This document shows, in pieces, positions 47,130 through 61,718 of a stretch of DNA of 64,000 nt. The translations under genes were made by a program, and so were the position numbers. Source of the stretch: Vitis vinifera (taxonomy: Eukaryota; Streptophyta; Magnoliopsida; Vitales; Vitaceae); assembly GCF_030704535.1 (NCBI RefSeq), contig NC_081811.1, positions 6,180,001 to 6,244,000 on the forward strand, written 5' to 3'. Positions within the stretch are counted from its first letter, which is position 1. The number at the start of each line of letters is the position of its first letter. A model generated the notes under the pieces. The model saw only the letters and a list, made by a program, of their open reading frames with translations. It was not told where the DNA came from and ran no database searches.

Positions 47130-49187
47130 TAAAGAAAAAAGAGAGAGAGAGAGAGAGAGGGGGTTTGAGAGATTGAGGGAAGACAGCGAGCTATAATGAA
47201 AATAAAAGGGGGGGAGGGAAGCACACGAGCAGACTAGGAAACGGTGCAATTGGAGTATGAGGGGGGTGGGGATGGGGGTGGGTAAGGAGATGTCTATTGT
47301 CTAGAGTGGAGGGAGAGGGGCTTTAGAGTTGAGGGACATAAAGGGGTCTTATAAGGGGTCTCAATGGGGGACATGGAAGGTCTGTGTGTAGGGTTCTAAG
47401 GGGACATTTTTTTAATGGTTTTTATGCATTATGCCTCTGTTTTTTTTTCTTTATTGTGTTAGACCAAGCTTACATGACTCACATTCATCTTCAAAAATAT
47501 TACTTCCTTCTCCCTCCCCTTTTCTTTTTATTTTATTTTTTAAATATTGTAATACTTTAGTCTATGAGTTTGATAAGAGGGCTTAAATTTTTAATTTCTC
47601 CGCCGAACGCCGCACGTTGGGACTGCTGCTATTTGTTGTTTTGTGCCACTCCTAACACACTGCCACCTGCCGGTGTTCGCTTACCCACACCCAATCTTGA
47701 CTTTCATTAATAAGTGAATTGAGAGTTGATGGGAGCTTCTCGGTGAAGAAAGGGGAGATGGGGCTTAGCCCTTTTTCTGGTTTTGAGTTGGGAATTGGAA
47801 ATGGAATGAAGATTGAGAGGTGGTCATGAAGTTAGTGTTTGTTTCTGCAGAAAAGAGTAGTTCTCTCGTGTAAAATGCTCCATTTATCACATAAGGACAA
47901 GCCAGATTTAACAGAAACTCATCTGCAAAATGGTTGGGAATATGCCCCTCCCTTATGCTAGAAGACATGGTTGAACCAGCAGGCAGGGCCCCTTAACCTG
48001 ACCCTAATACTTTCATGCATACAACACATCCCTTTTTCAACATAATCATTACATTGAGCTCATTTACAACAGCATGATTTCCCTGATTCCGTTTTCACTT
48101 TATGCTAGAGAAAAAGTGTCACTATACTAGAACTAATTTCAATTCTAATCAGTCATCCCCAAAGGGTAGATGCTAGAGTCATTTCTGTCCATAATTGTTT
48201 AGAATAGAGAGGGGAGGAGAGAGGCGAAGGTGGAAGAACAGCCACGTCCGGAAAACCAAAAGAGAAATCAAAGAAACAGAAAATAAAAAAAAATAAAAAA
48301 AAAATTGAAGGGAGAAAGCAGCCAGCCACAATACACAACAGCATGGGTAGAGGGGTATCGTCAGCTTTAACAAAGGAAAATGGCTGTTTGCACAAAAAGG
48401 GTGTTAGCATGTTCTACTTCTTACCTCAGCTCCACCACTGCTTCTCACATCTTTCTTTCTTCCCATTTCCCACCTCCTTCCCCCCCTTCCTCCCCACACC
48501 ATCCATCGGAATTATTTATCATTCCGTGCATCCAACCCTGACATCATCAACGTCTGATAGGTGCCAATCAACAGCATCACCCCCTGCACATGGCACACAT
48601 GCACTCCACTCCCTCCCCAAAAGATTTTTCTGCAACCTAAGCCTTATGAGACCCAACTTCCTTTTCCCCCATCACTGCCAAAGTTAACAGCATTTGAATT
48701 CAGCCCACAGATCATCATCCAATGATTAGTTCTCGAAATATATATTTGACCACTATTGCACTTCCATTTTGTTAGTGCTTGAGAAATCTAGAAAAATCAA
48801 TGTTTCAAGACACTAGCTCACGGTGAGACTTGATCAAAATATCAAATGCACTATAACCCAGAATTTGCTGAGAATGGGGGGCTTCATATTATCTCCGTAA
48901 CTTACAGAAGTTATTTACACATCCAAAACTCACAAGTTGACAGATCTCTGGCAAATCCCAAAATGAGATCTTAGCAGAACTGGAACAATTATCACCGAAT
49001 CCAAAATGGGGTAAATATTGGGTGAAATTTTGTTACAAAACACCAACCATGCAACGGCAGGGTGAGCAACCCAGCCCACAAAAAGAAACGAGAATCACGG
49101 AAGTAGGAAAACAGCAGACACTATTTACACAGCAGCACCATTATATACTTCTTCAAGACACCACTTGCCAGCCATTTACCTGTTCCT
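47130..49187. other. LBD16-like promoter side and PARP1 3' side
   Basis: No additional gene was recognised. The part next to 47130 is the 5' region of the LBD16-like gene (GA-rich leader). The part next to 49187 includes the PARP1 3'UTR. Confidence 0.5.
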
Positions 49188-52100
49188 TCACCTCTTGTGA
49201 TGAAACCTCACCTTCAACAAGAACTGCATCTTAACCTGTTCAAGATATGAACCTTGAAACTCAGTAACAAGCCACATGGACATGTATTGTTCTCACAAAG
49301 CATAATTAAAGAAACTGCAGTGATTAGACTTAGGATAAGTAGTAATAGAAAAAATTATCTTATCTATAAGCATTTTAGAGTTATTAGTGGTGCCAGAACA
49401 TCTCCACCACATAAACCAAGAAATAAGTTTTGGTGCATCTACAACAAACAGTTAAAAATTTCCACATTTCTTCTGGATGTGCATGTGCATCATTCAACAA
49501 AACAAGAAAAGAAAAGCCACTATTTGGATGTGTTCATAATTCCTAATTTGTTTTTATTTCATCCAATACCAGCAAGATGATAAAGCAACTATGATTTTGT
49601 AGCAGTTGTAAGCTGATTACTTTAGGAACTTGTTAAAAAGCATGCTACATGCTTTGGTAACTAGCTAGTACTTATTGAAATCAGTAAATATACGTTACTA
49701 TAAGTTACAATAAAATGAAACAAAACCAGCCATATTCTCCAGACAAATTATCTCACATTATTGCAATTTCAATTATACTAGTAAACATCTTCTTGTCAAA
49801 CTATAGAAACAGAAGTATGGAAAAATGATCAATTATGTCACAAGCCAATAAATGAAAATGACAGTTAATAGAATGAAAATGTAAACTATCACTTACTTGA
49901 GCTGTGTTATAAACAATGTACTCATTATACATCAACTCAGTGGACTTGACATTTGACGGCACTGGCTTGCCACAAGGCACAACCACTTCATCCCTCCACT
50001 TTACATACTCTGAATCCTGAGGTTTCTTCTTGCCAAGTCCTTTTGTAGAGTGCTTTCCTTCAGGAGGCTTATCCATATACTAAATGAAGGTGGAACCAAA
50101 AAAGAGTCAATGAGGGAGGATTGAGGATCAACAAAAGAATGGCATGGTTGACACCATCAAATGCATGTGAGAGTTCATACGCATACTAAATTTACAAATA
50201 CTATTCATGCCCATTTCAATGTGTGCACACGATTTGAAGGCAACATCAATATGTACATACACAAATCCATGCAGGAGTGCTAAACACAAACTGATGCACA
50301 TGCAAGGGCATGAGTATGCACATGTGACTTCATGAGTATGCACATGCGAGTCCATGAATACAATGCTTATCGATAGACTCACCATGGCCTTCCTCAGTTC
50401 ATAAACCTCTCCCAAGGCGACTTCACTCAGAAGCATCAAACCAACTGGATTTTTCCTATCAGTATAGCAATACTGAGCACTCTTACTGACCAGGTCAGCA
50501 AAGTAAACCCCCTTGCCAAACTACAATAAATAAGATTGCAATGATTAATGAGTATGTTTGTGTGTTTTAAAATGAAAATGAACTACAGTAAAGAAGATTG
50601 AATGACTTATGATCTGTGTACAAAATGAAAGAGGGAGAGAGAGAAAGACCATATAGCCAGTTGCTGGAGCTTCAGGAGGAGCTATTCTCAGTCCTTGACT
50701 AAGTATACCCACAAAGTTTGTCAACCGGGAACCTGTTGAGGACAAAATCTTCAGCTTCATTTTAGTTTCATTTTAATTTCAGTTCCTTTTTTCTTTTATT
50801 TTATTTTTGAAAAGAAATAGAACTCAGAAAAAGGTGGCAAACAATTTATTTAATTTCAGTTCAGCATTTACTTCTGTTCTCATGTCGTTGAAGCCACAGA
50901 AAATTCAAAAACTTTACTGAAAATAAAACTTGGAGCAAATAGAGCCACTTCTATTACACAGTAACACAATAGAGGACATTTCAGAGTAAATTAATCACTT
51001 ACCATGCCAGAGGAGCATCCTGTTTTGAAGCTTTTCTCGATAAGAAGCAAACTTATCAAATTCTCCTTCCCTTTCAAGCGAAAAAACCTCTTCTAGTTCA
51101 AGAGTCCAATCCTGAAGATATCACAAAACTCAGAAAATACATCTGTTTTTATTTTTAAAAATAAAAACAAAAAATGGAAACAATATTCATTGCAAGCACA
51201 GAGTATGTTCAGTATTTTAGGTATAAAAAAATAGACCCACCATATGTGTAGGGGCATGGGTAGTAAGAAGATACTTCTCAATCAGTCGATACTCTTCACT
51301 ATCATGGGGAAGTGGAGCAATATCACAACAGAGTTTCTTGTATTTGTCATCAAGGGAGTCATCACTGTCAACATCAAAACCCACTAATCTAGAAGCTATC
51401 TCAATGTCCTGCAGAGCTTCCAACATTTTCACCTATCATGGAAGCATAAATAGAAAACAATGTCATGTTACAAACACAGGAGGGAGGCAAAATTTTGCTC
51501 TATTGATCAATTACAAACTTAATGCTTGTCAAATATTTATCAGCAAACCAATGTCTTCAGTACTTTTTAACCCTGATTTCCTATCACCTGGGAAGCACTA
51601 AACTAATCCTGTATTTTTGGATCCTTGCTTTTTAATTGACAACTTACAGGCTCACACTAATTACAAATGAGCATCTTGAAATGTGAACATTAGAGAACTA
51701 ATAAATTATTACAACTGGTACCAGCTAATCAGATCAAAAGGAAAAGAAGATAGAGATTATCCTAAAACAACAATACTAACAAAGAACATAAAGACAAAAC
51801 AATTAACAAGAAAGAGGTACACACAACATAGCTTGATTACTTGTCACAAGTGATGTACCAAAGAGAAACAAACTTGGGAATGTGCAAAAACATGGAAGAT
51901 GTATTTAAATGTAGCATCCAGTACCTTAGACTTGAAATCATCTTCATCCCTGATTACATGTGGATGAATAGAAGGAATCACAGTGAAAAACCGATTGCTG
52001 GCATCAACAATCAGGCTTTCTTTGAAAGAGGGATCATGAGCATTACTATTTAATAGATTTTGAATCTCTGTTAATGCCTCAAAACCTGAAAAAGATGAAA

Positions 52101-55100
52101 AAGGAAAGGATGGGAAAGGGAAAAAAAACAGAGCAGTGAGAGTGTAACATAAGCCACTAAAAAAAATTTATTCCACATTCTGCATTATAAATTTTGAGAA
52201 GAAACTGGTGAAACAGGTTAAGATGGGGTGGGCTTGGGCTGCTCCTAGCCAGGCCCTAGCAGGCCTGAGCCCAATTTATCAGTAAATAAAATTAGATTTA
52301 CCAATAAAAGTAATTCAAACCTTAGCCAGACACCAACTTTTTGCAAGGATTCAAACCCTATCCCATACATACTATTGATGAATCTCTTTTGGCCTTTAAT
52401 GAGTAGGCCAGGCTCATGCCAGCCCATGGTTCAAGCCCAGGCTTAAAAAAACAGCCAAAGCCCAGCCCTAGAGGCATCCAGATGGGCTTGGACCAGACTT
52501 AGGTGCAGGCTGGGTAGGCTTTGGCCCAATTTTTTTGGGCCAGATTAGGCTGCACTTTGGGCCTATGGGCCAAATTTACATCCCTAAAGGTGATGGATCC
52601 ACAAAATAAAAGAAAATTTCAGAGAGACGTACCCTTCTGTATGTTACTTTTACTCAGCTTTCCAAGTGGCATTTCTGACATATTAATTTCAAATTCCATC
52701 ATGGCAGATCTGCAAGACTTATTTCAGTATTTCAGATACAATTTTCTAGGAATAAATCCCAAAAGAGAAAAGACAAGATAATTTGCAATAACCTGTATGT
52801 TTCCACATTAAAGAGCATCTTCATCAATTCTACTACTTGAGGAGCTAGCTGGCTGTTCACATTGGATAGATTGTTCTTCTTTGAAACCTGCTTATTGACC
52901 CCGTAATCCTATAAAATCCAATATTTGGATATGATTAAAAGAAACGTTAATCCAAGAAAGGTGTTTCACATTTGATAAATGGAATTTGAGAAGAAAAATG
53001 AACAATACAATATCCAATGGGAAGAATCTTCCAGGTTGCTTCTGAAAATTTTGCTTTCGTTCCCACGCCTCCCATGGATTCCCAGTCTTCTCAAGAAATA
53101 AACGCTTAAATTCCTGAATTGCATCAGATTTTGGCATCTCGTCCAGTTTGTTTCCTCCAATTTTATCATTCCCAACTCGGCCCCATTTACGGAAGACATA
53201 ACAATTTGACCCCCTATCCTCTTGAATGATCTGAAGGATATAGTAACTTCACATAGCAGACAGATAATGGTTAACAGAATTGGTGAAGGCAGAATAACAA
53301 TTAACTAGGTCAGTTAATTCATATATAAAAAACACAATCAAGAATCAATTGAGATATAGAAATGGACTAAAAATTTAAAAGATAAAAAATTATTGGGTGT
53401 GCACAAATCTTATGTACATAAATGGCAAGAACCATAAGCTAATATTTATATAGTCAAGAACCATAATTTCCAATACCAAAACTGAGATATTATTTGCCAT
53501 TGAATTTAGGCCTCAAGGTCGAAGTCCAAACCTTTTGGCGGATTTCTTCTCTTCTACCAATGTTCTCTATTTTCTGGATTAAATTTCTGTCTCCTGGTTA
53601 TTCTTCTTCATAAGGACCCAAATATGAACTCTTCCTGTAATGAAATCCCACTCTTTCACCCCCCTCTTTAACCATCTTCTCTGTTTTGCTATAAAAAAGA
53701 TATTATGTAAAAAAATTTAGAGATGTTCCACAAAACAATTAGAACAGACCATAGAACCCTAGACCAAGCTCAAATAAACCCTCACAACCATCTTGGCCTT
53801 CTCAAAACTTTCCCTTGATTGGTTAAATATAAACAATTTTTCTCAAGTCTCAACCTGAGAAACATCCTACATCAATTTTGCCACTATAATACTGAAAAAT
53901 GGTTTTTCAAAAGATCTAGTTCCTACAGTTCAAGAAGCACTAACAAGGACAGGAATGGCAATAGGAGATATGAAAGGAGAGCCAAACTAAGGTTCTCTTC
54001 ATTCAAAGTGCCCCCTAAAGAACATACTCGTGCGTTTGATCCTAAAAAAAGCAATATGGTTACATGCATATGCAAGTATGCATGCAACAATCTACAGTTG
54101 GCAGGAACAATCTACACTTCACAGGATCTCATCATAGACAATGATACTTCATATCCTAATTACCAAAATCCTTTTGCCCAAAAATGAGATCAGCATGCAG
54201 AAGAATTTGCTTCCCAAACTAACCAAAGATATTCAAGTATTTGTGAAGGGTTATTGCTAATGAATGCCTGCTCTTATCAGACAAAAGATATTCGCTAATG
54301 AATGCTTGCTCTTATCAGACAAAAGATATTCCTACTGTGTTTCAGTAACACTTGAGATATGTAGGTATTTGTAACACCACTTATCATTTCAATTTCTCAT
54401 ATATTTTCTCAACCCCCTGAATACATTCTGGCACAGTATTTCAAGATAAATCACCAGAGGTTTCCAAATGAAATTATCAAAAAGCTGTTTTAGCATAAGG
54501 TCCATAACATATTTCCACTACCTTTTTCAACCTCACTTTCCACTTCCTAATGCCATCACTCCTACTTTATAAACTAGGGAGAGTCCTGCACCCTTATTTG
54601 AACACCTTAAAGCCTATATGATAGGAGGTCCAAAACTGTGTATCAGAGACTTGATGCTCATATTGCTCAAACCTATGGTTGTTATAAACTGGATGTACGA
54701 GTGAGGGTGAATATACCACAAAAGGACTATGAGAGGCTCTATTGGATTCACTATGAATTCTATTAATACATACTTCATCAAAGCTAGATCCTTATGGAGA
54801 CATGCACATTCTATATAGAAGATGCATTTCCAGTTCATATCTACTTTCTATTGCAGGAACATATTTTACACCTGTGCTGGCATTTAATGAAGCAAAGAAA
54901 TCTTTAAGCATTCAATATGCTTACATCTGCAAGATAAGATCACTAAGACCCAGAGTTACCTTGTCCAAATCAATAGCAGACGTGGTTGAAAGAAGTATTT
55001 AGGAACTCTGCTAATAAACCTAAGGAAATATGACAAATAAGAACTTGTAGGTTATGACACTTAAAGACCATGTCCCATTATGGCATTTCCTCTCCATGCA

Positions 55101-58100
55101 CATGGCTAGTGGTTTTTCCAAGTTTTGTGCACCTAGAATTTTTCTTTGATGAATAAAACACTAGTCAGTACATAAATGCAGTGTTATTTCACAGGGTTTT
55201 TGTTTTTTTGGTTACATGGAATCTAACCTATAACCTCCCCACCGCAAACCCCTGCCTCTTGAGTGTCAAGCCTTCACTTGAACCTCATGGGAAGGCTCCT
55301 TCAGCACCACTTATCCCCATTAAATCTTATAGAAAAAAAATTGGCTCCTAACAATTTATTTAGAGGAAACCTGTAGGCCAAGAACCAAAAAAGGATGTAT
55401 CAAGTCCACAGATTAGCATAGAATAACACTGAAAGATGCACGGTGGTTTAAATCCAGGAAAGGCTACCAAAAATATGTTGAAATGCTGGAAAGAAAAATG
55501 GAATAAACTAAATCCACCTGTTAACACCAGTTGACAGATCAGACATATTCAAAGTTGTATTATAGATGCTTTTCCCATCCTCAAGGATATGACCTGAATC
55601 TTGCAGGCCAGAAGCTTCGTGCACAGCACTTCTCCCTTTAACTTTAACTGTGACCATGCTAGAGGTCTCCCCACTGGCTTCAATTTTGTATTTATCAAAT
55701 GGAAGCTTCTTCTGGCTTTTGAAACAGTCAACCAAATAATCCTCCCTTAGAACAGGCAATTTCATTTTCCTGGTAGGATAAAAAATTCGATATCAAATGA
55801 AAATGCCTTGAGACGAGCAGATAAATAACCAAGACCATATATTTAGTGGATGCTTTACCTTGCCCTCCTCATCTTTGCATCTTCAGCATCCAGCATTCCA
55901 CCCACCACAAAGCAGTTAGTATCTGCAATGTAATTTGAAAAGTAAGAATCAGTTACACAATGCTTCTCAATTTGAAGTAATAGTGGTATTCAAGAATACA
56001 CAAGCATTTACAGTCAAAACTCAGCACACATCAAACATGCCTTCTTTTATCTTGGCATGAAAAGATCCACCCACTCCCTCAATTTTGCTCTTCCATTCTC
56101 CCTGCAGAATGGCGCAATATATCAAAATTAAACATTAAAACAAAAAGGGAAAAAGAAAAGAAAACATTCAGCTAAGAGGCAGCAACAACTGTTGCCAAAA
56201 AATTTCACTGAAGTGAAGGGTATAGAAATTTAAAATTGTAAAGAAAAACATACCACGCATTGCTTGGAATATCCAGCAATAGCAACTCTCAAATCTGACA
56301 AATTTTCACTCTTTGATGACTGAGATGGGCTAGCAGCTTGTTTTCCACAAGACACATTGGATGATTGTGGAGGCATTACTCGAACTGGTTTCTTTCCCTT
56401 TTGTGATTTAAACCACTGAAAACAAACACATAAAGCTAGTCATAATTTGCATATATTGATGTTTTACATGAGCTTAGGCTGAATACCTTGCGAAGATACT
56501 GATTACTTGTTTCTTCAGGGATTTTCCACTTTCCTTTAATACGCTCAGGCTCAACAGTGGAGTAAGAACACTTGCTCCATGCAGATAGGTAGCCTTGGCA
56601 GCGGTACATGCCTCCGGAATAACGAAGACTACTGGAACAAAGCGGGCAGTGGCCAAGTGCTCCAAACAGCATGCCATCAGCGCTTAACAGGAAATACGGC
56701 AACAGAATGTCAGGTTCCAAAACTTCAACTTTTATAATGTAAAAAGCAGCACTTCTGCACTCATTTATCTCCAAACTTATCTGTCAAGGGAACTAATGAA
56801 GCACTGCCCATCATCAGGAAAGCAAGAAAAAAATATTTTTCTTTTAGAAATTATTCATGATATTTTGCTCTAAAACAACAAATCATTAAGAACAAAATAT
56901 CCATGACAATAAAAATAGCACTTCTGCATGTCACATGCTAAGGTTCATGCATCACAGAATTTACCAGCGGTCTCGCAAATCAAGTTCTGATCCTGTTGAA
57001 TCTTGACCATTAGCTTCAAGCATCTCTCGCAACTCTGCTGTTGTCACATGCTTTTTAAGATCATCCTTTAAAGCCCAAATTTCTTTAGATTGAGCCTCAA
57101 GCTTCCTTTCTAGATCAGATGTCTTTTGGTTTTCCGCCTCCATGTTGTTAGCATTCTTTTGTGATGCTGCCTTTCTCACTGAAACATCTCCTTCAGTTTT
57201 CACAATTTTTGACTTCTGATCACCAGTACCATCTTTTTTACGTTTACCACCCTTGGATGTTGATTGTTCATCATCCTTTATGCCCTTAACTTTTGTGCCT
57301 GAAATAATAAATATTTTACCAGAAAGTAACAAATGAAGCATGTTGTCACAAAAAAAAAAAAAGAATGAAAAGAAGGGACCATATAAAATAACAAACAAAC
57401 TGTATACCAATTTCTGCAGCAGAAGGAGACTTTTTGATAAGGGCACAAACAGTTTCCTGATCAGAACTTGAAAGGCCATCCCATCCAGACAGCTTCTCAA
57501 TTAGGGTAGATGGCGACATTTCCAAGAAACAGTTGGCATGGTGCCATGCCAAACCCTTAGCACCTTGACCGTCAGGTTTGGAGGATATACGAACCTAGCA
57601 ATGAAATGACACTGCTATCAAGGCAAATAATCAAACAGCATCTTACTAGTCATGATGCATCATCTTAATTACCCAAATGAAATAGATCTTCATTTGGATA
57701 ACTAAAGAGATAGGTACAATGTTATCATCAACCACACTGCATGGATGACAAAATCAAGCACAACCTGACAAAATCTTCCAATTACTTTTTTTCAAACAAA
57801 GAAAAACCACGATCTGAAAATGAAGCATAAAAGGTGCCTCTTATCTTTAAAATTTCTTACTATGCCTAGCACAAATTATACAATTAGTGCTTGACTTCCA
57901 TAAGCTCCTAAAATCCAATCTCAATAATCTACATTCTTAACTGCAGGTTCTTCTCTTAGAATCCCACACTTATTAAAACATATGCTTGTAAGAAAAAAGA
58001 AAGATTAAAAAATGAATAATCTTCTTCTCTTAGAATCTTACAGTTATCAAAACATATGCTTGTAAGGAAAAAGCAAATATTTAAACTGAATTATCAAAAG

Positions 58101-60401
58101 GTATTCAAATATTCTTTTTTTCCTTTTTTCTTTTGTCAGCGTAACAAGATATAGTTGCTTCGCAAAGCCTCAGTGAATCTCCAAAAATAAATTTCAAAGG
58201 AATGGACACCTTAATTAAGGTACCTTGCAAGCTGTCAGATGGATTAATCAGAAGGCCTTTCAGTTGCTAGGAATTGGTTAAAATATGTTGTTGCAATGAT
58301 GCAATGGCAGAAAGAATCAACAGAAGAATATGCTTTAAAAGCAGGTTATCAAAATCAGAAACAGCAACCAGTAGAACAAATAAATACACTCACTGTGCTC
58401 AAATTCCCAGAGACCAATTCATTAATCCCCCAATAATATCTGCACCATCTTTTGCTGTCAAAACATTGACCTACTCAACCTCAACCCCTTTTTGGGGACA
58501 TGAGGCAAAAGAGTTAAGACATATGATCCAAAAATGTCTTATCTGCCCAAACATCTACTTGATTTCTATATGGTAATGCATATAACAAACCAAATGCAAA
58601 TGTCCCCCACCATCAACTTTAACAACATGTCTTACATGATAGTTTATTTTTATTACACCGTGCAATTCAAAGTATTCAGAGTATGAACCTTCCCAACAGC
58701 TATTTCATGAAAGCAAAAACACAAGTAAAGAAACATAATAGCCCACCTCTCCTTTCATAATCTTCTGACTGCAACGCTTGCAAGTAGCACGAGAAGTTTG
58801 TGAAACCTCAATACCACATTCAGCAACAGCAGAAGCAACATCTTTAGCAGTATTCTTTGATGGTCCACCACTCTCTACATATTTTCTGATCATCTGCCGA
58901 TCATCCCATCTTAGTAGCTCTATGCCTTCAACATCATCAAGGCTAAAAGCAGAATATGGGCATAGAACTCAATCACTATGTGAGCAAAAAAATTATAGTA
59001 TCTTTCTTATCCAATGAACAATGAGAACACATACGATTTTATTTGGTTAGCCTTCTTCAATATGCAACCAGCATGGTTCCACATCTGATTCAAAAAAAAC
59101 CAAATACAAACCAAGTTTCATCAATGAAAACAATAATATTATAAGCCCTTAGGCAACACAAAAGATAAATATACAGTCACTAATCACATCAAGAGGACAC
59201 CTAAACAATTAAGAAGTCTTTCTACCACTAAAAGTATATAACTGCAACATGGTATCTGCCATTCATTCAGGATCTGCACAATGACCCTAAATTCTATACA
59301 TCCTGTAGTATTGGTATACAGTACCATCCTATATAAAAGGTCAAAGCAGGGATGGTACATTCTTTGTTATTATTATTATTATTATTATTATTTTGCTTGT
59401 TTAAACAACATAAGAGTATTATTAATGCCTGATCAAAACACATACCCACTTCACAAAATGAGTCTCAAGTCACCATATCAAACTATCATTACACCATAGT
59501 TGCTTCTTTATTTTATTATATGGAAAAAAAAAATATCTTGAATAAAAAATTAAACTGCTGAAACAATAAGATAAGAAGTAGAATAACCAAGGATCTACAT
59601 TTATCAAAGAAAAAAGGATGGCTGGCTCCAACCTAGCATTGAACACATAGATGCTTTATCATAGTAATTCCTTACTATATATCAGGTCTTCCACTCGTTG
59701 ACATTTGTATCACTATCATTAGCAGTTATGACAAATAAGATTAGTATAATACCAATCCTAGAGTTCAAAAAACTGAGAGAAAACTTGTGGGTCGTTTGGT
59801 AGCAGAAACAAAAATAATTTTCTGTGAAACCCGGCCTTTTCTGAGAGAAAAACAATGATTTTAAGGGGCCCCTTCATTGTTTTCAGAACATCTCTCGCAA
59901 TGGGTCAATGTTTGGGAACGTCAAAATGTTACTTCACATTCTCATTGTTTTCGTTTACAGAAATGAGATTCCTTTACCAAAAAGGGCGTGCATTTTGGTA
60001 AGGCTTTTCCTGTAAACAGGTAAAAATCCATTTTACCGAGTAATTCCCATTTTCGGAAACAGAAAACCCTTGTCGTCCCCAAAACCCCATACCCGAGAAC
60101 CATCAAACCACAATAACCCCATCATCCAAATCATTCAAAACCCAAGAGATAAAAACCAAACCCCGAATGCAAAAGGGAAAACGAGTAAGAAACTGGAGAA
60201 GAAGAAGCAAAAAAAAAAAAAAAAGAGGGGGGAAGGGAGGAGGGAATGAGGAGTTACAGGCATGAAGCCGTCGAATTGGCTGGCTTGAACCATCTTGCCG
60301 AGCCGGAACTTCTCTTTATCAATGGGGGTCTTGCAGGTTTTACAGGAGGACCTGGATGACTTGGCGTACTCTGCTTTCCATGGCTTTGGAGGGTTCGCCA
60401 T
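49188..60401 (-). CDS. PARP1: Poly(ADP-ribose) polymerase 1, complete, 20 exons
   Basis: DNA-break-activated nuclear enzyme that polymerises ADP-ribose from NAD+. Exons (minus): 60401-60258, 59084-59035, 58942-58747, 57594-57408, 57298-56965, 56682-56487, 56415-56254, 56101-56041, 55922-55859, 55769-55518, 53246-53009, 52908-52793, 52709-52633, 52085-51925, 51432-51241, 51111-51003, 50732-50650, 50520-50383, 50079-49897 and 49235-49188. Phases agree throughout: 2991 nt, 996 residues, close to Arabidopsis PARP1 (983). Domains: zinc finger 1 ([13 protein letters not shown]...HAGC, ~10-60), zinc finger 2 (CKRCSQKI...HHANC, ~115-150), PADR1/zinc finger 3 with CPLC (~300-370), BRCT (~405-490), WGR (RKWGRVG, ~550-630), helical regulatory domain, and catalytic domain from ~810. 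The catalytic triad is present: His846 (LLWHGSR), Tyr880 (GKGVYFAD) and Glu973 (YNEYIVY). The intron after exon 8 appears to use a GC donor. Several introns hold repeats. Confidence 0.95.
52217..52590. mobile_element. GC-rich repeat inserted in a PARP1 intron
   Basis: About 370 bp between exons 13 and 14, far richer in GGGC/GCCC than the flanks, with many AGGCCTG, GGGCTTGG and TTGGCCCA motifs that pair as inverted repeats. It looks like a MITE or small DNA element (one end reads TTTAGGGATGTAAATTTGGC on the minus strand). No clear target duplication was identified. Confidence 0.5.
54256..54331 (+). repeat. 38-bp tandem duplication in PARP1 intron 10
   Basis: Two units (54256-54293 and 54294-54331) beginning GCTAATGAATGC and ending CAGACAAAAGATATTC differ at a single base. 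Confidence 0.95.
59368..59393. repeat. (ATT)n microsatellite in PARP1 intron 1
   Basis: Eight or nine ATT units. Confidence 0.9.
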
Positions 60402-61032
60402 TACTGTTTTCTTCTCTCTCTCTCTCTCACTCACTCTCTGCAACCAGAGCTATATGTCCCTTTTAAACTACTCTCTGCGGAATATTGAATCTCGATGCTT
60501 CACTTGAAAGCCTTGTTGAACCCCCCTGGACACGTGTGGCTTCGTGGATTAGGTGGTTTTCTTGCTGCGTGTCTCTCACCGTCCCTCGTACACCTTTTTA
60601 TTCCTTTTGGGCCGTGGGAGACTAAAAATAAGCCCATTTGAATATTAGATTTAAAAGGATGAGATAATATTTATATTAAAAAATAAATAAATAATTTATA
60701 TAATCATTGACATTTTTATTTATGTATTTTTTTATTTAAAAGGCATTAGATATGAGATAGAAATTAAAAATTTATTAAAAGATGGCGGACATTCTTGCAA
60801 TTTACCTTTTTAATATCCTTTTTAATTAATAATCATTTCTTTATTCAACTGGGCTGGGCCATGGGTGTTAAAAATGTGGCAATTGACATTATGATGTCCA
60901 AGGCCCGGCCCAGCTCATCGACCCACTTATGTGGATGAAAAAACTATCTCCACGCAGTTCAAATGTTCAACGCTCGTTTTCAAGTTTTTGAATATACGAT
61001 ATTTTTTTTCACTCTATCCAAGCGTTTTCTTT

Positions 61033-61336
61033 AAGGATATGTTTGGTCCAATGTAAAGGAAAAAAATATAAAAGAAAAGTAAAAATAAAAAATAAATAAA
61101 TAAAAATAAATTGAAAATCGATAAATTATTTATATTTATTACTTCAAACTCATTTTATTTATTTTAACTCATCGATATAAAAATTAAATAATTTAAACAT
61201 ACATAAAATTTTAATTAATTTTAATTATATTTGATTTTCTTTAATATTTTTCATAAAACAACCAAACATAAAAAAAATCAATTTCCTTTATATTTTTTTT
61301 CTTTTCTTAATATTTTCCGGAACCAAACACAACCTA
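61033..61336. mobile_element. MITE-like element with GTTTGGT ends (~300 bp)
   Basis: The left end AGGATATGTTTGGTCCAATG and the right end, complemented (AGGTTGTGTTTGGTTCCGGA), followed by AAATATAAA and AAAGAAAA blocks on both sides, form a long imperfect inverted repeat. Confidence 0.6.
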
Positions 61337-61718
61337 GAGTTCTATTTGGAATATTTTTAAAACATTTATTAAAAAATAATTGTTTACCATCACGCTTAAA
61401 AAATAATTTTCTTTCAAAAGTTTGTTATATTTTCTATTCACTCTAGCTAGACATTTTCTTTTCCATAATCCTATTTATTTTTCTTTCTTCTATATATTTT
61501 TTTTCATAATTTAGATCTATTCTTTTGAATATCAAAATTTTCGGACCATAAACAAATCAACGTATATTCATAAATTTTTAATGGTTTGACCTAAAAAATT
61601 AAATAAACTAACCCTAATCTAAATTGAAATTTTTTAAATAAAATTTTAAAGGATTTAACACTAATTAAGGAATTTAAAATAATAATTTAAGACTTAAAAT
61701 TTTTACCGATAAAAAATT

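Noticed and set aside
48343..48687. 114-codon plus-strand frame near the LBD16-like promoter
   Set aside because: Proline/serine/phenylalanine-rich from CT-rich DNA. No domain and no start or splice context.
60135..60443. Alternative PARP1 start 14 codons upstream (60443)
   Set aside because: The upstream residues come from the CT-repeat leader. [15 protein letters not shown] is the conserved PARP1 N-terminus.
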